Origin: Sulfurovum sp.
GTDB lineage: Bacteria > Campylobacterota > Campylobacteria > Campylobacterales > Sulfurovaceae
Length of the DNA: 41,735 nt
Reading direction: 5' to 3'
Assembly: GCA_015490315.1 (NCBI GenBank)
Contig: WFYB01000218.1
Coordinates: forward strand, 1 to 41,735
Shown here: in pieces, positions 33,539 to 40,809 of the stretch
How the letters are laid out: every line of letters begins with the position of its first letter
How positions within the stretch are numbered: the stretch's first letter is position 1
Translations under genes and position numbers: made by a program
The notes under the pieces: generated by a model
Databases searched by the model: none
What the model saw: only the letters and a program-made list of their open reading frames with translations
Told to the model about the DNA's origin: nothing

Positions 33539-33966
33539 CTCATCAACTCCTTGTGCTCTACCATAGCACAATAGTTCTGTACGACATTGATCCCGGCATC
33601 TTTGACCTTCTGTGCGGCATCGTTGTTGACGAGTCCCAGCTGTGTCCAGTAGGTTTTGACATCACCTCTAGCGATCACGGCATCGGCGATGGTACCCAGT
33701 GCAGCAGGTTTGCGGAAGACCACGACCATATCGACAGGCTCTTCGATCTCTGCAAGTGATCGATAGACTTTTTCGCCAAGGATCGTCTCCTCTTTGGGGT
33801 AGACCGGTATCATCTTGTATCCTGCCTCCTTGAGATATTTGGCTACTCTGTGGCTGGCTTTGCTGGGATCCGGTGACGCTCCGATCACGGCGATGGTTTT
33901 TGCCTCCTCGAAATAGCGTTTCATCTCCTCTGTATTGCTGTTGACACGCGGCATTTCACATTCCAT
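33535..33966 (-). CDS. CoA-binding domain protein (YccU family)
   Basis: The 143-residue single-domain protein has the Rossmann-type CoA-binding fold of YccU: AKTIAVIGASPDPSKASHRV, KEAGYKMIPVYPKEETILG, VDMVVVFRKP and VQNYCAMVEH. The reaction is unknown; the domain resembles the nucleotide-binding part of succinyl-CoA synthetase. Start: ATG 33966 with AAGGA 9 bases upstream; the TTG at 33972 is too close to that site. It leads the operon with the two MORN-like repeat genes. Confidence 0.87.
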   Translation of the reverse strand: MECEMPRVNSNTEEMKRYFEEAKTIAVIGASPDPSKASHRVAKYLKEAGYKMIPVYPKEETILGEKVYRSLAEIEEPVDMVVVFRKPAALGTIADAVIARGDVKTYWTQLGLVNNDAAQKVKDAGINVVQNYCAMVEHKELMR

Positions 33967-34008
33967 TATCAATTATCCTTTTATTTTTGATTGACCCAAC
34001 TCTCTCTT

Positions 34009-34141
34009 ATAGAAAACAGCATTCGACACAACCATCACGTGCATGGGCTTCGTGTAAAATCATCGCCGAACCTATGGGTGCGACTTAAATTTTACACAAA
34101 CCCCCTACAGGCGAGCGATGCACCGACTGCAAGTTTTCTAT
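34009..34141. repeat. Inverted-repeat element upstream of ilvA
   Basis: ATAGAAAAC (34009-34017) and GTTTTCTAT (34133-34141) are perfect inverted ends. Inside them GTGTAAAAT (34052-34060) pairs with ATTTTACAC (34089-34097), and GTGCAT pairs with ATGCAC near 34038 and 34108. The 133-base element fills most of the ilvA upstream gap. It may be a mobile miniature repeat or a structured leader. A long frame through it, in phase with ilvA, is not a credible N-terminus. Confidence 0.5.
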
Positions 34142-34188
34142 CTTCGAGATTTGGGTATACTTCTATCAATTATTACTTAGGAAAGATA

Positions 34189-35400
34189 ATGTTAGACTTA
34201 AACACTATAAAAAAAGCTTATGAAAGAGTATCAGGTGTGGTGCATCGTACACCTTTGTCCTATGCCCCGATACTTAGTGAGATGAGCGATTATGAAGTCT
34301 ACTTGAAAAAGGAGAATCTCCAGCGTACCGGCGCCTTTAAACTCAGGGGTGCATATAACAAGATTGCTTCTTTAGTGGAGGCGGGAGATAGAGATGGTGT
34401 GGTCGCGGCAAGTGCGGGCAATCATGCTCAGGGGGTGGCATTTGCGGCAAAAGAGTTCGGCATCGATGCGACGATTGTGATGCCCGAGTCGACACCTTTG
34501 ACCAAAGTGCAGGGGGTTAAGGAGTTTGGTGCTGAAGTGATCCTCCAGGGGGGCAACTATGATGAAGCCTACGCCTACGCATTGCAGTATGCCAAAGAGC
34601 ATGGCAAGAGTTTTGTGCATCCCTTTACCGATGATGAGGTGATGGCGGGGCAAGGCACAGTGGCTCTGGAGATACTCGAGGATGTTGCCGATCTCGATGC
34701 GATTATCGTGCCAGTGGGCGGAGGAGGATTGATCTCTGGCGTGTCGGTTGCTGCCAAAGCGCTCAACCCTGATATCAAGATCATCGCAGTCTCGGCAGAG
34801 GGTGCACCGGCGATGAAGCGCTCCTACGATGCCCAAAAAGCCATCGATACACTGAGTGTACGTACGATCGCAGACGGTATTGCCGTACGCGATACAGCGG
34901 AGGAGACACTGCAGTATATTTTGAAGTATGTTGATGCCTTCGAGAGTGTGTGTGATGATGAGATCGCATCGGCGATCCTCTTTTTGCTTGAGCGTCAGAA
35001 AGTGTTGGTGGAGGGTGCGGGAGCAGTCGGTGTGGCGGCACTGCTGCATGGCAAGCTGGGTCTCCCAAAAGGCAGCAAGATTGCCATAGTGCTAAGCGGG
35101 GGCAATATCGATGTAACGATGCTCTCCCTGATCATCGAAAAGGGTCTGATGAAATCTGCAAGAAAGATGAAACTGCTTGTTACCCTCGTTGACAAACCCG
35201 GTGCCCTGCAATCATTCACACAGATCTTGACCGATGTGGGTGCCAATATCGTACAGATCGGCTATGACCGTACTTCGACCGATCTGGAGTTTGGGGATGC
35301 ACATGTGAGTGTGGCACTGGAGACCAAAGGGGCTGAGCATCAGGAGATGATACGCAAAAAGCTGAGAGAGGGCGGCTTCACTTTTAAAGAAGAGCACTGA
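34189..35400 (+). CDS. ilvA: Threonine ammonia-lyase IlvA
   Basis: The 403-residue PLP enzyme deaminates threonine to 2-oxobutanoate, the entry to isoleucine. PLP lysine is in KENLQRTGAFKLRGAYNK, the phosphate-binding glycine loop is VPVGGGGLISGV, and AASAGNHAQGVAF and LSGGNIDVTML are also present. A C-terminal ACT-like domain (about 330-403, KLLVTLVDKPGALQSFTQIL) suggests allosteric control. Start: ATG 34189 with AGGA 6 bases upstream. ilvB and ilvN follow after a Ppx/GppA gene. Confidence 0.93.
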   Translation: MLDLNTIKKAYERVSGVVHRTPLSYAPILSEMSDYEVYLKKENLQRTGAFKLRGAYNKIASLVEAGDRDGVVAASAGNHAQGVAFAAKEFGIDATIVMPESTPLTKVQGVKEFGAEVILQGGNYDEAYAYALQYAKEHGKSFVHPFTDDEVMAGQGTVALEILEDVADLDAIIVPVGGGGLISGVSVAAKALNPDIKIIAVSAEGAPAMKRSYDAQKAIDTLSVRTIADGIAVRDTAEETLQYILKYVDAFESVCDDEIASAILFLLERQKVLVEGAGAVGVAALLHGKLGLPKGSKIAIVLSGGNIDVTMLSLIIEKGLMKSARKMKLLVTLVDKPGALQSFTQILTDVGANIVQIGYDRTSTDLEFGDAHVSVALETKGAEHQEMIRKKLREGGFTFKEEH

Positions 35401-35402
35401 TA

Positions 35403-35458
35403 GAATTAGGAATTAGGAATTAGGAATTAGGAATTAGGAATTAGGAATGAGGAATGAG
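35403..35458. repeat. Heptanucleotide tandem repeat (eight units)
   Basis: Six perfect GAATTAG units are followed by two GAATGAG units, 56 bases in all. The array starts two bases after the ilvA stop and ends within the ribosome site (GAGGAGGGG) of the next gene. The unit length of 7 is not a multiple of three. Copy number is likely to vary by slipped-strand replication. Confidence 0.92.
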
Positions 35459-35469
35459 GAGGGGATGGT

Positions 35470-36372
35470 TTGGTTGCGATAGATTTGGGATCCAATACGT
35501 TACGTGTATTGGAGTATGACTGCAAAAACGACCGTCCCACTGCGGAGTATGAGAAGATCGTCAAGACCGCCGATATGCTGGAGCAGACAGGGGTCATTCA
35601 TCATGAAGCGGTAGAGCGGGTGATCTATGCGATCAAAGAGGCACAGAAGCAGATCGATTTTGATGGGCAGCCGATCAAAGCGGTCGCTACAGAAGCACTC
35701 AGAAGGGCAAAAAATGCCGATGAGGTACTCCAGCGTATCGCGCAGGAGACCGGTGTGGTTTTCGAGATCATCGACGGGCAGGAGGAGGCACGTCTGACAC
35801 TGTTGGCAGTCAGACACCGGCTGATGAAGCTGCACTTTGGTGCACTCTCTTTCGTACTTGTCGATATAGGCGGCGGATCAACAGAGCTGATCTTTGTCAA
35901 TGACAACAAAGTGCTTAGCCGCAGTTTCCCTGTAGGTATCGTCACGATCGCCCAAAAGTACGGCACTCTTGAGAAGATAGAATCTGCTTTGGATGAAGAG
36001 ATGTTCGAGATGCAAAAGTTCATTGCAGAGATCTATGCGACCCGCGGCAAAGTCGAATCCTTTGTTGCTACAGCAGGGACACCGACGACTGTCGCGGCGA
36101 TGCAGCTGGGGATGAACTATGAGACCTATGATGCGTCCAAGATCAACGGTACGACACTCGACAAAGAGGCACTCGATCACGCCTTGAATCGACTGCTCTC
36201 TCTGCCGATGCAGCAGCGGGAGCAGCTGGTGGGAACAGGACGTGCAGACCTGATCGCAGCGGGTATCCTGATCTACAAAAGACTTTTTGATCTGCTGGAG
36301 TTTAAGCAGGGGATTGTGATCGATGACGGATTACGCGAAGGTGTCGCGATTGACTATTGTCGCAAACTCTAA
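35470..36372 (+). CDS. Ppx/GppA-family phosphatase
   Basis: The 300-residue protein has the actin-like ATPase-fold motifs of exopolyphosphatase/pppGpp phosphatase: AIDLGSNTLRVLEYD, LVDIGGGSTELIF, FVATAGTPTTVAAM and IDDGLREGVAIDY. Such enzymes hydrolyse polyphosphate or pppGpp. The only usable start is TTG 35470, 5 bases after GAGGAGGGG: an in-frame TGA lies at 35455, and the nearby ATG at 35465 runs out of frame. The N-terminus is short compared with most relatives, so the true start deserves proof. Expression may depend on the adjacent heptamer repeat. Confidence 0.85.
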   Translation: MVAIDLGSNTLRVLEYDCKNDRPTAEYEKIVKTADMLEQTGVIHHEAVERVIYAIKEAQKQIDFDGQPIKAVATEALRRAKNADEVLQRIAQETGVVFEIIDGQEEARLTLLAVRHRLMKLHFGALSFVLVDIGGGSTELIFVNDNKVLSRSFPVGIVTIAQKYGTLEKIESALDEEMFEMQKFIAEIYATRGKVESFVATAGTPTTVAAMQLGMNYETYDASKINGTTLDKEALDHALNRLLSLPMQQREQLVGTGRADLIAAGILIYKRLFDLLEFKQGIVIDDGLREGVAIDYCRKL

Positions 36373-36383
36373 TCTTTTTTGGC

Positions 36384-36389
36384 TATAAT
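36384..36389 (+). promoter_or_regulatory. -10 box before ilvB
   Basis: A consensus TATAAT sits 35 bases upstream of the ilvB ATG, just past the end of the Ppx/GppA gene. It probably starts an ilvB-ilvN transcript. No leader peptide or attenuator is evident. Confidence 0.55.
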
Positions 36390-36423
36390 CAGACTAAAAT
36401 TAACTTAATATGGAGTGTAAACC

Positions 36424-38151
36424 ATGCAGATGAGTGGTGCACAGATGGTGTGTGAGGCGATCATTGCTGAGGGTGTCAAGACCGTTTTCGGTTATCCCGG
36501 CGGTGCGATCATGCACGTATACGATGAGATCTACAAGCAAGATGGGTTTGAGCATATTCTCAACCGACATGAACAGGCAGCGGTACATGCTGCAGACGGC
36601 TATGCCAGAGCGACCGGTGAGGTCGGTGTGGCGATGGTGACCTCCGGTCCGGGGTTTACCAATGCCGTCACGGGACTCGCAACTGCCTATATGGACTCGA
36701 TCCCTCTGGTTGTGATCTCAGGACAGGTACCCCTCTCTCTGATCGGTACAGACGGATTTCAGGAGATCGATGCGGTAGGTATCTCCAGACCCTGTACGAA
36801 GCACAACTTTCTGGTACGAAGTATCGAAGAGTTGCCCCGTATCCTCAAAGAGGCGTTCTATCTGGCGCGTACCGGAAGACCGGGTCCCGTACTGGTCGAT
36901 ATCCCCAAGGATATCACCGTCGAGACGGGTGAGTTCAAGTACCCCGAGTCTGTCAACATCCCAAGCTACAAACCGACTTACAAAGGGAACAAAAAGCAGA
37001 TCGTCAAAGCGGTAGAAGCGATCAAAAATGCTAAAAAACCGCTGCTTTATATCGGAGGCGGTGCGGTACTTTCCGATGCCTACAAGCTTATCAGGGAGAT
37101 GGCGGAGAAGACCAAGATCCCGGTAGTCGAGACACTGATGGCACGGGGGGTTATGGGGCATGACCACCCTCAGCTGCTCGGTATGCTGGGCATGCACGGC
37201 AACTACGCTTCCAATATGGCAATGAGTGAGACTGACCTGATCATCTCGCTTGGTGCACGTTTTGATGACAGGGTAACGGGTAAGCTTTCGGAGTTTGCCA
37301 AGTATGCGGATATCATACATGTCGATATCGATCCTGCCAATATCGCAAAACTGGTCGATGTACAGTACCCTATCGTAGGGGATGTCAAACAGGTACTCGA
37401 AGAGATGCTGCCACTGCTTGAGGGTGTCGATCCGGACAGATATCAGGCATGGAGAGAGATCCTCAAGCGTTATGATGAGCTTCACCCGCAATCGTATATC
37501 GATTCGGATGAGGTGATCAAACCGCAGTGGGCGATCGAGCGTCTTGGAGAGCTTGTAGGAGAAGATGCGATCATCACCTCCGATGTGGGACAGCATCAGA
37601 TGTGGGCGGCACAACACTATCCTTTCGACAGACCGCGCCAGTGGATCAACTCGGGCGGTCTTGGGACGATGGGCTTTGGTTTCCCTGCTGCAATCGGTGC
37701 CAAGAAAGCACATCCGGAAAAGACGGTGATCAACATCACAGGTGACGGCTCGATCCTGATGAATATGCAGGAGCTCGTAACTGCTGCAGAGTATGATATC
37801 CCAGTCATCAATGTGATCCTCAACAACCACTTTCTGGGGATGGTACGCCAGTGGCAGACCTTCTTCTATGAGAAGCGTTACTCTGAGACCGACCTGACTT
37901 TCCAACCAAACTGGAAAGCGCTTGCGGAAGCATGTGGAGGCATCGGCTATGATGTGACGACCAAAGAGGAGTTTGATGCAGCACTCAAAGATGCGATCAA
38001 ACAGAACAAAGTCTGCTTTATGAATGTTTCGGTCAACCGTTTTGAGAATGTCTTGCCGATGGTACCGGCGGGAGGTGCACTCTTTAATATGATGCTGCCT
38101 TCCCCGGAGCTTGCAGACAGTGCATTAGAAGATAAGAAAGGAACGAAATAA
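36424..38151 (+). CDS. ilvB: Acetolactate synthase large subunit IlvB
   Basis: The 575-residue thiamine-diphosphate enzyme makes acetolactate or acetohydroxybutyrate in branched-chain amino acid synthesis. It has the activating Glu in RHEQAAVHAADGYARATG, FGYPGGAIM, and the ThDP/Mg motif GDGSILMNMQELVTAAEYDI ending at LNN. FAD-domain stretches such as YIGGGAVL are present. The stop shares a base with the ilvN start (TAATG), so the subunits are co-translated. With ilvA at 34189 it covers the first steps of isoleucine synthesis. Confidence 0.96.
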   Translation: MQMSGAQMVCEAIIAEGVKTVFGYPGGAIMHVYDEIYKQDGFEHILNRHEQAAVHAADGYARATGEVGVAMVTSGPGFTNAVTGLATAYMDSIPLVVISGQVPLSLIGTDGFQEIDAVGISRPCTKHNFLVRSIEELPRILKEAFYLARTGRPGPVLVDIPKDITVETGEFKYPESVNIPSYKPTYKGNKKQIVKAVEAIKNAKKPLLYIGGGAVLSDAYKLIREMAEKTKIPVVETLMARGVMGHDHPQLLGMLGMHGNYASNMAMSETDLIISLGARFDDRVTGKLSEFAKYADIIHVDIDPANIAKLVDVQYPIVGDVKQVLEEMLPLLEGVDPDRYQAWREILKRYDELHPQSYIDSDEVIKPQWAIERLGELVGEDAIITSDVGQHQMWAAQHYPFDRPRQWINSGGLGTMGFGFPAAIGAKKAHPEKTVINITGDGSILMNMQELVTAAEYDIPVINVILNNHFLGMVRQWQTFFYEKRYSETDLTFQPNWKALAEACGGIGYDVTTKEEFDAALKDAIKQNKVCFMNVSVNRFENVLPMVPAGGALFNMMLPSPELADSALEDKKGTK

Positions 38152-38621
38152 TGGCAAATGAAAAAAGAGTAATTTCAGTCATCGTTATGAATGAGAGTTC
38201 CGTTCTTGCGCGTATTACCTCGATGTTCGCGGCACGTGGATACAATATCGAGTCTTTGACCGTAGCACCTATCCCGGATTCGGATATGTCCCATATCACG
38301 ATCGCAACCAACGGCTCGTCAAAGGTAATGGAGCAGATCACCAAGCAACTGCACAAGCTCATCCCGGTCTACAAGGTGATCGAGCATGAAGAGATGGTCG
38401 AAAAAGAGATGGTACTGGCGAAGTTCCCGATCGCGGAGAATCTTGCAGATATCTCGGTACTCGCTTCTGCTTATAACGGCGGTGTCGTCAATGTCGGCAA
38501 AGAGATGATCATTGTCATGGCTGCCGACGAACCCAAGCGTGTCAAACACTTCATCGAAGCGGCACAGCGTTACAACCCCTGTGAGATCATCCGCGGCGGT
38601 GTGGTTGCTATTGAACGGTAA
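38151..38621 (+). CDS. ilvN: Acetolactate synthase small (regulatory) subunit
   Basis: The 156-residue regulatory subunit has an N-terminal ACT domain (RVISVIVMNESSVLARIT, ARGYNIESLTVAPIPDSD) that binds valine or a related effector, and a C-terminal domain ending in GVVAIER. Length and layout fit the family (also called IlvH). It overlaps ilvB by one base and completes the holoenzyme. Confidence 0.93.
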   Translation: MANEKRVISVIVMNESSVLARITSMFAARGYNIESLTVAPIPDSDMSHITIATNGSSKVMEQITKQLHKLIPVYKVIEHEEMVEKEMVLAKFPIAENLADISVLASAYNGGVVNVGKEMIIVMAADEPKRVKHFIEAAQRYNPCEIIRGGVVAIER

Positions 38622-38663
38622 TCTTTAGGGCAACCACAAGGGATTGCTCCTACAGAGATTTAA

Positions 38664-38694
38664 ATTCATTCCTATACTCTATATAGGAATGAAT
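38664..38694. promoter_or_regulatory. Perfect 13-bp inverted repeat between ilvN and lpxD
   Basis: ATTCATTCCTATA (38664-38676) and its exact complement (38682-38694) are separated by 5 bases. No T tract follows, so a terminator is unlikely. It lies 39 bases before the lpxD ATG and could be an operator or leader hairpin. Confidence 0.5.
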
Positions 38695-38732
38695 ACGATG
38701 AGATCAATAATACCCTTTATACAAGGACAATG

Positions 38733-39695
38733 ATGACCTACACACTCTCCCAAATCGCAGAAAAGCTCCAGATAGATTTTCAAGGTACAGATAAGCAGAT
38801 CGATGGTATCCATACACTCAGTGAAGCGACACCAACCCAGTTGAGCTTTTTCAATGACAGCAAATATGCCTCACAGCTCTCTACCACCAAAGCGGCTGCG
38901 GTGTTGATAGATAAGGCGCATGCACCGATGTTGCCAGAAGGGACGATCGCGCTTGTTACTGACGAACCCTATCTGAAGCTCGCAGCTGCATCCAGGCTCT
39001 TTGCGCATGACGTGACAGCCCATCGGTCAGAGCCAATTTGTGGGAACGGGTGCGATATCGATCCTTCTATTGTCTTTGGCAAAGGGGTAACGATCGGAGA
39101 TAATGTCACGATCCTTGCAGGCTGCTATATCGGCGATGATGTGACGATCGCTTCAAACACCCTCATCCATCCTAATGTAACCCTCTACCACGGTACTTCG
39201 GTCGGTGAGCGTGTTATTATTCACAGTGGTACCGTCATCGGTTGTGACGGGTACGGTTTTGCCCATACCAAAACCGGTGAACATGTCAAAATCTACCAAA
39301 ATGGCAATGTGATCATTGAAGAGGATGTTGAGATCGGCGCGAACTGTACAATAGACAGAGCGGTCTTTGGATCAACGATCATCCGAAAGGGCACGAAGCT
39401 GGACAATCTCATACAGATCGCGCATAACTGTGATGTGGGAGCACATACGTTGATGGCGGCACAGGTCGGGCTGGCAGGATCGACCACGCTTGGCCGCAAT
39501 GTGGTCATGGGAGGGCAGAGTGCTACCGCAGGGCATCTGCATGTCGGAGACTTCGCAACTATCGCGGGTAAAGGCGGTGTGACCAAGTCCCTCGAGGGCG
39601 GTAAAACCTATGCAGGATTCCCTGCCATAGAGATCAAACTCTGGCGTAAGATGCAGGCAGCTTTGATGCGTCTGGTCAAATCCAAACAAATGTAG
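38733..39695 (+). CDS. lpxD: UDP-3-O-acylglucosamine N-acyltransferase LpxD
   Basis: The 320-residue enzyme adds the N-linked acyl chain in lipid A synthesis. An N-terminal uridine-binding domain ([13 protein letters not shown]) precedes a left-handed beta helix of hexapeptide repeats ([19 protein letters not shown]), with the catalytic His region [18 protein letters not shown] and [15 protein letters not shown] is 5 bases before the ATG at 38733 but only 2 before the ATG at 38730, so the second ATG is the better start. Confidence 0.94.
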   Translation: MTYTLSQIAEKLQIDFQGTDKQIDGIHTLSEATPTQLSFFNDSKYASQLSTTKAAAVLIDKAHAPMLPEGTIALVTDEPYLKLAAASRLFAHDVTAHRSEPICGNGCDIDPSIVFGKGVTIGDNVTILAGCYIGDDVTIASNTLIHPNVTLYHGTSVGERVIIHSGTVIGCDGYGFAHTKTGEHVKIYQNGNVIIEEDVEIGANCTIDRAVFGSTIIRKGTKLDNLIQIAHNCDVGAHTLMAAQVGLAGSTTLGRNVVMGGQSATAGHLHVGDFATIAGKGGVTKSLEGGKTYAGFPAIEIKLWRKMQAALMRLVKSKQM

Positions 39696-39698
39696 CAT

Positions 39699-39725
39699 TT
39701 GACATTTCCAGCTTTGTGGTATAAT
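39699..39725 (+). promoter_or_regulatory. Promoter of the 76-residue protein gene
   Basis: Consensus TTGACA (39699-39704) and extended -10 TGGTATAAT (39717-39725) are separated by 15 bases, slightly short but compensated by the TGn element. This is the best promoter in the window by consensus and suggests high expression. Confidence 0.7.
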
Positions 39726-39755
39726 CTTCCTAAACTATACTATAAGGAGAACAGA

Positions 39756-39986
39756 ATGAGCGGTAAAGTAACACCAATCGAAGAGATGCACCTAAGCGGT
39801 ACCAAAGATGGCAAGATCACAGTGACAACAATCGAGGAGCCGTACGGACCAAAGAGTGAAAATGTAGTGAGTATCGGTATCTCACTTCAGGCAAATGCCG
39901 ATGAGCCGGACTGGAAAGTCCATATCCCCAAAGCCAATATCGATGCAGTGATCGAAGCATTACAAAAAGCAAAAGAGCATCTATAA
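39756..39986 (+). CDS. Small soluble protein of unknown function
   Basis: The 76-residue protein (MSGKVTPIEEMHLSGTKDG...) has alternating beta-like strands (KITVTTIEE, VVSIGISLQ, WKVHIPK) and ends in an amphipathic helix (ANIDAVIEALQKAKEHL). It has neither signal peptide nor cysteines. ATG 39756 follows AAGGAG. A strong promoter and its own unit suggest an abundant protein. I do not recognise the family. Confidence 0.75.
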   Translation: MSGKVTPIEEMHLSGTKDGKITVTTIEEPYGPKSENVVSIGISLQANADEPDWKVHIPKANIDAVIEALQKAKEHL

Positions 39987-39998
39987 GAGCTCTGCCGT

Positions 39999-40451
39999 CT
40001 ATGATTCGGCGGCTTTCATCTCCTCATACTGCTTGAGTGCCCGGCTCAAGAGGTCAGGATCGGGTATCTTCCTGCCCGCTATATATCCGATAATATTTCC
40101 CTCATCATCGACTTTCGGTTTGATCCAGACAAGTACATTGTAATATCTGCCGTCACTGCGCATATTTTTGACAAAGCCCTCCCAGTAGTTTCCGCCTTTT
40201 ATCGTCTCCCACATCTGTTTAAATGCAGCTTTGGGCATATCCGGATGTCGATTGATATTGTGCGGTGATCCGATGAGCTCCTCTTTGGTATAGCCGGTCA
40301 TCTCCCGAAACTTTCGGTTGGCATAGGTGATGATTCCTTTCGGATCGGTCTCCGTGATCATCACACCACCTTCGAACTTCATCTCTTCGTCGATCGGTTC
40401 GGGTCTTTTGATCTCTTTTCCGGTGATGATATTTTTGACAATTTTGCCCAT
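39999..40451 (-). CDS. Single-PAS-domain protein (CetB/Aer-like)
   Basis: The 150-residue protein is essentially one PAS domain: MITETDPKGIITYANRKF, REMTGYTKEELIGSPHNINR, and HPDMPKAAFKQMWETIKGGN, the pattern of the FAD-binding PAS of Aer and of Campylobacter CetB. In Campylobacter such a protein works with a membrane chemoreceptor (CetA) in energy taxis; no receptor gene lies beside it here. AAGGAAA precedes the ATG by about 8 bases. It is convergent with the 76-residue gene; 12 bases separate the stops. Confidence 0.85.
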   Translation of the reverse strand: MGKIVKNIITGKEIKRPEPIDEEMKFEGGVMITETDPKGIITYANRKFREMTGYTKEELIGSPHNINRHPDMPKAAFKQMWETIKGGNYWEGFVKNMRSDGRYYNVLVWIKPKVDDEGNIIGYIAGRKIPDPDLLSRALKQYEEMKAAES

Positions 40452-40582
40452 AGATAATTTCCTTCTTCAGAGACTATATGCCTCATCATAATATAGATAC
40501 TGTGCAATAGATATGGAAAATATATGAAGTATGGAAGAGAACGGCTCTATACTATACTTTATATATTGGCGGTCTGGCGAAC

Positions 40583-40672
40583 TCAAGCGAGTTCCATGAC
40601 TTTCTGTCCCAGCTTCACAGCAGGTTTAGCTTTTTCAATACACGTATGGTAGCTGAAATCATAACAACCTAA
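40583..40672 (-). pseudogene. Orphan 29-codon coding-like fragment
   Basis: The minus strand reads 29 sense codons ending at a TGA (40583-40585), including YDFSYHTCIEKAKPAVKLGQ followed by KVMELA, with no start codon and a stop two codons further upstream. Its protein-like composition contrasts with the A+T-rich surroundings. A hairpin (GAACTC/GAGTTC, 40579-40594) lies at its end. It may be the 3' remnant of a lost gene; chance is possible. The rest of the 358-base gap 40452-40809 shows no other gene. Confidence 0.3.
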
Positions 40673-40773
40673 TCCTTAATGAATAATAAAAATAAGAAAA
40701 TATTATAATAAGAGAAAATCTATCTGATTACTCGGTATTCTTGTTATGCCCTCAGAATCTTTCACAGCAACTT

Positions 40774-40782
40774 TGCTACAAT
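40774..40782 (+). promoter_or_regulatory. Extended -10 promoter of metH
   Basis: TGCTACAAT lies 27 bases before the TTG start at 40810. No B12 or SAM riboswitch is evident in the short leader. Confidence 0.55.
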
Positions 40783-40809
40783 ACGATAATACTAAGCTAA
40801 GGGGCATTT

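Noticed and set aside
33991-34188. N-terminal extension of IlvA by 66 codons
   Set aside because: The frame runs through the inverted-repeat element and shows no family similarity; ATG 34189 has a good ribosome site and gives the normal enzyme length.
35403-35458. Heptamer array as a CRISPR or iteron origin
   Set aside because: Units are contiguous without spacers, and no cas, rep or DnaA-box cluster is present.
40452-40809. Cobalamin or SAM riboswitch upstream of metH
   Set aside because: The probable transcription start is only about 20 bases before the TTG, and no B12-box or SAM-box pattern was seen.
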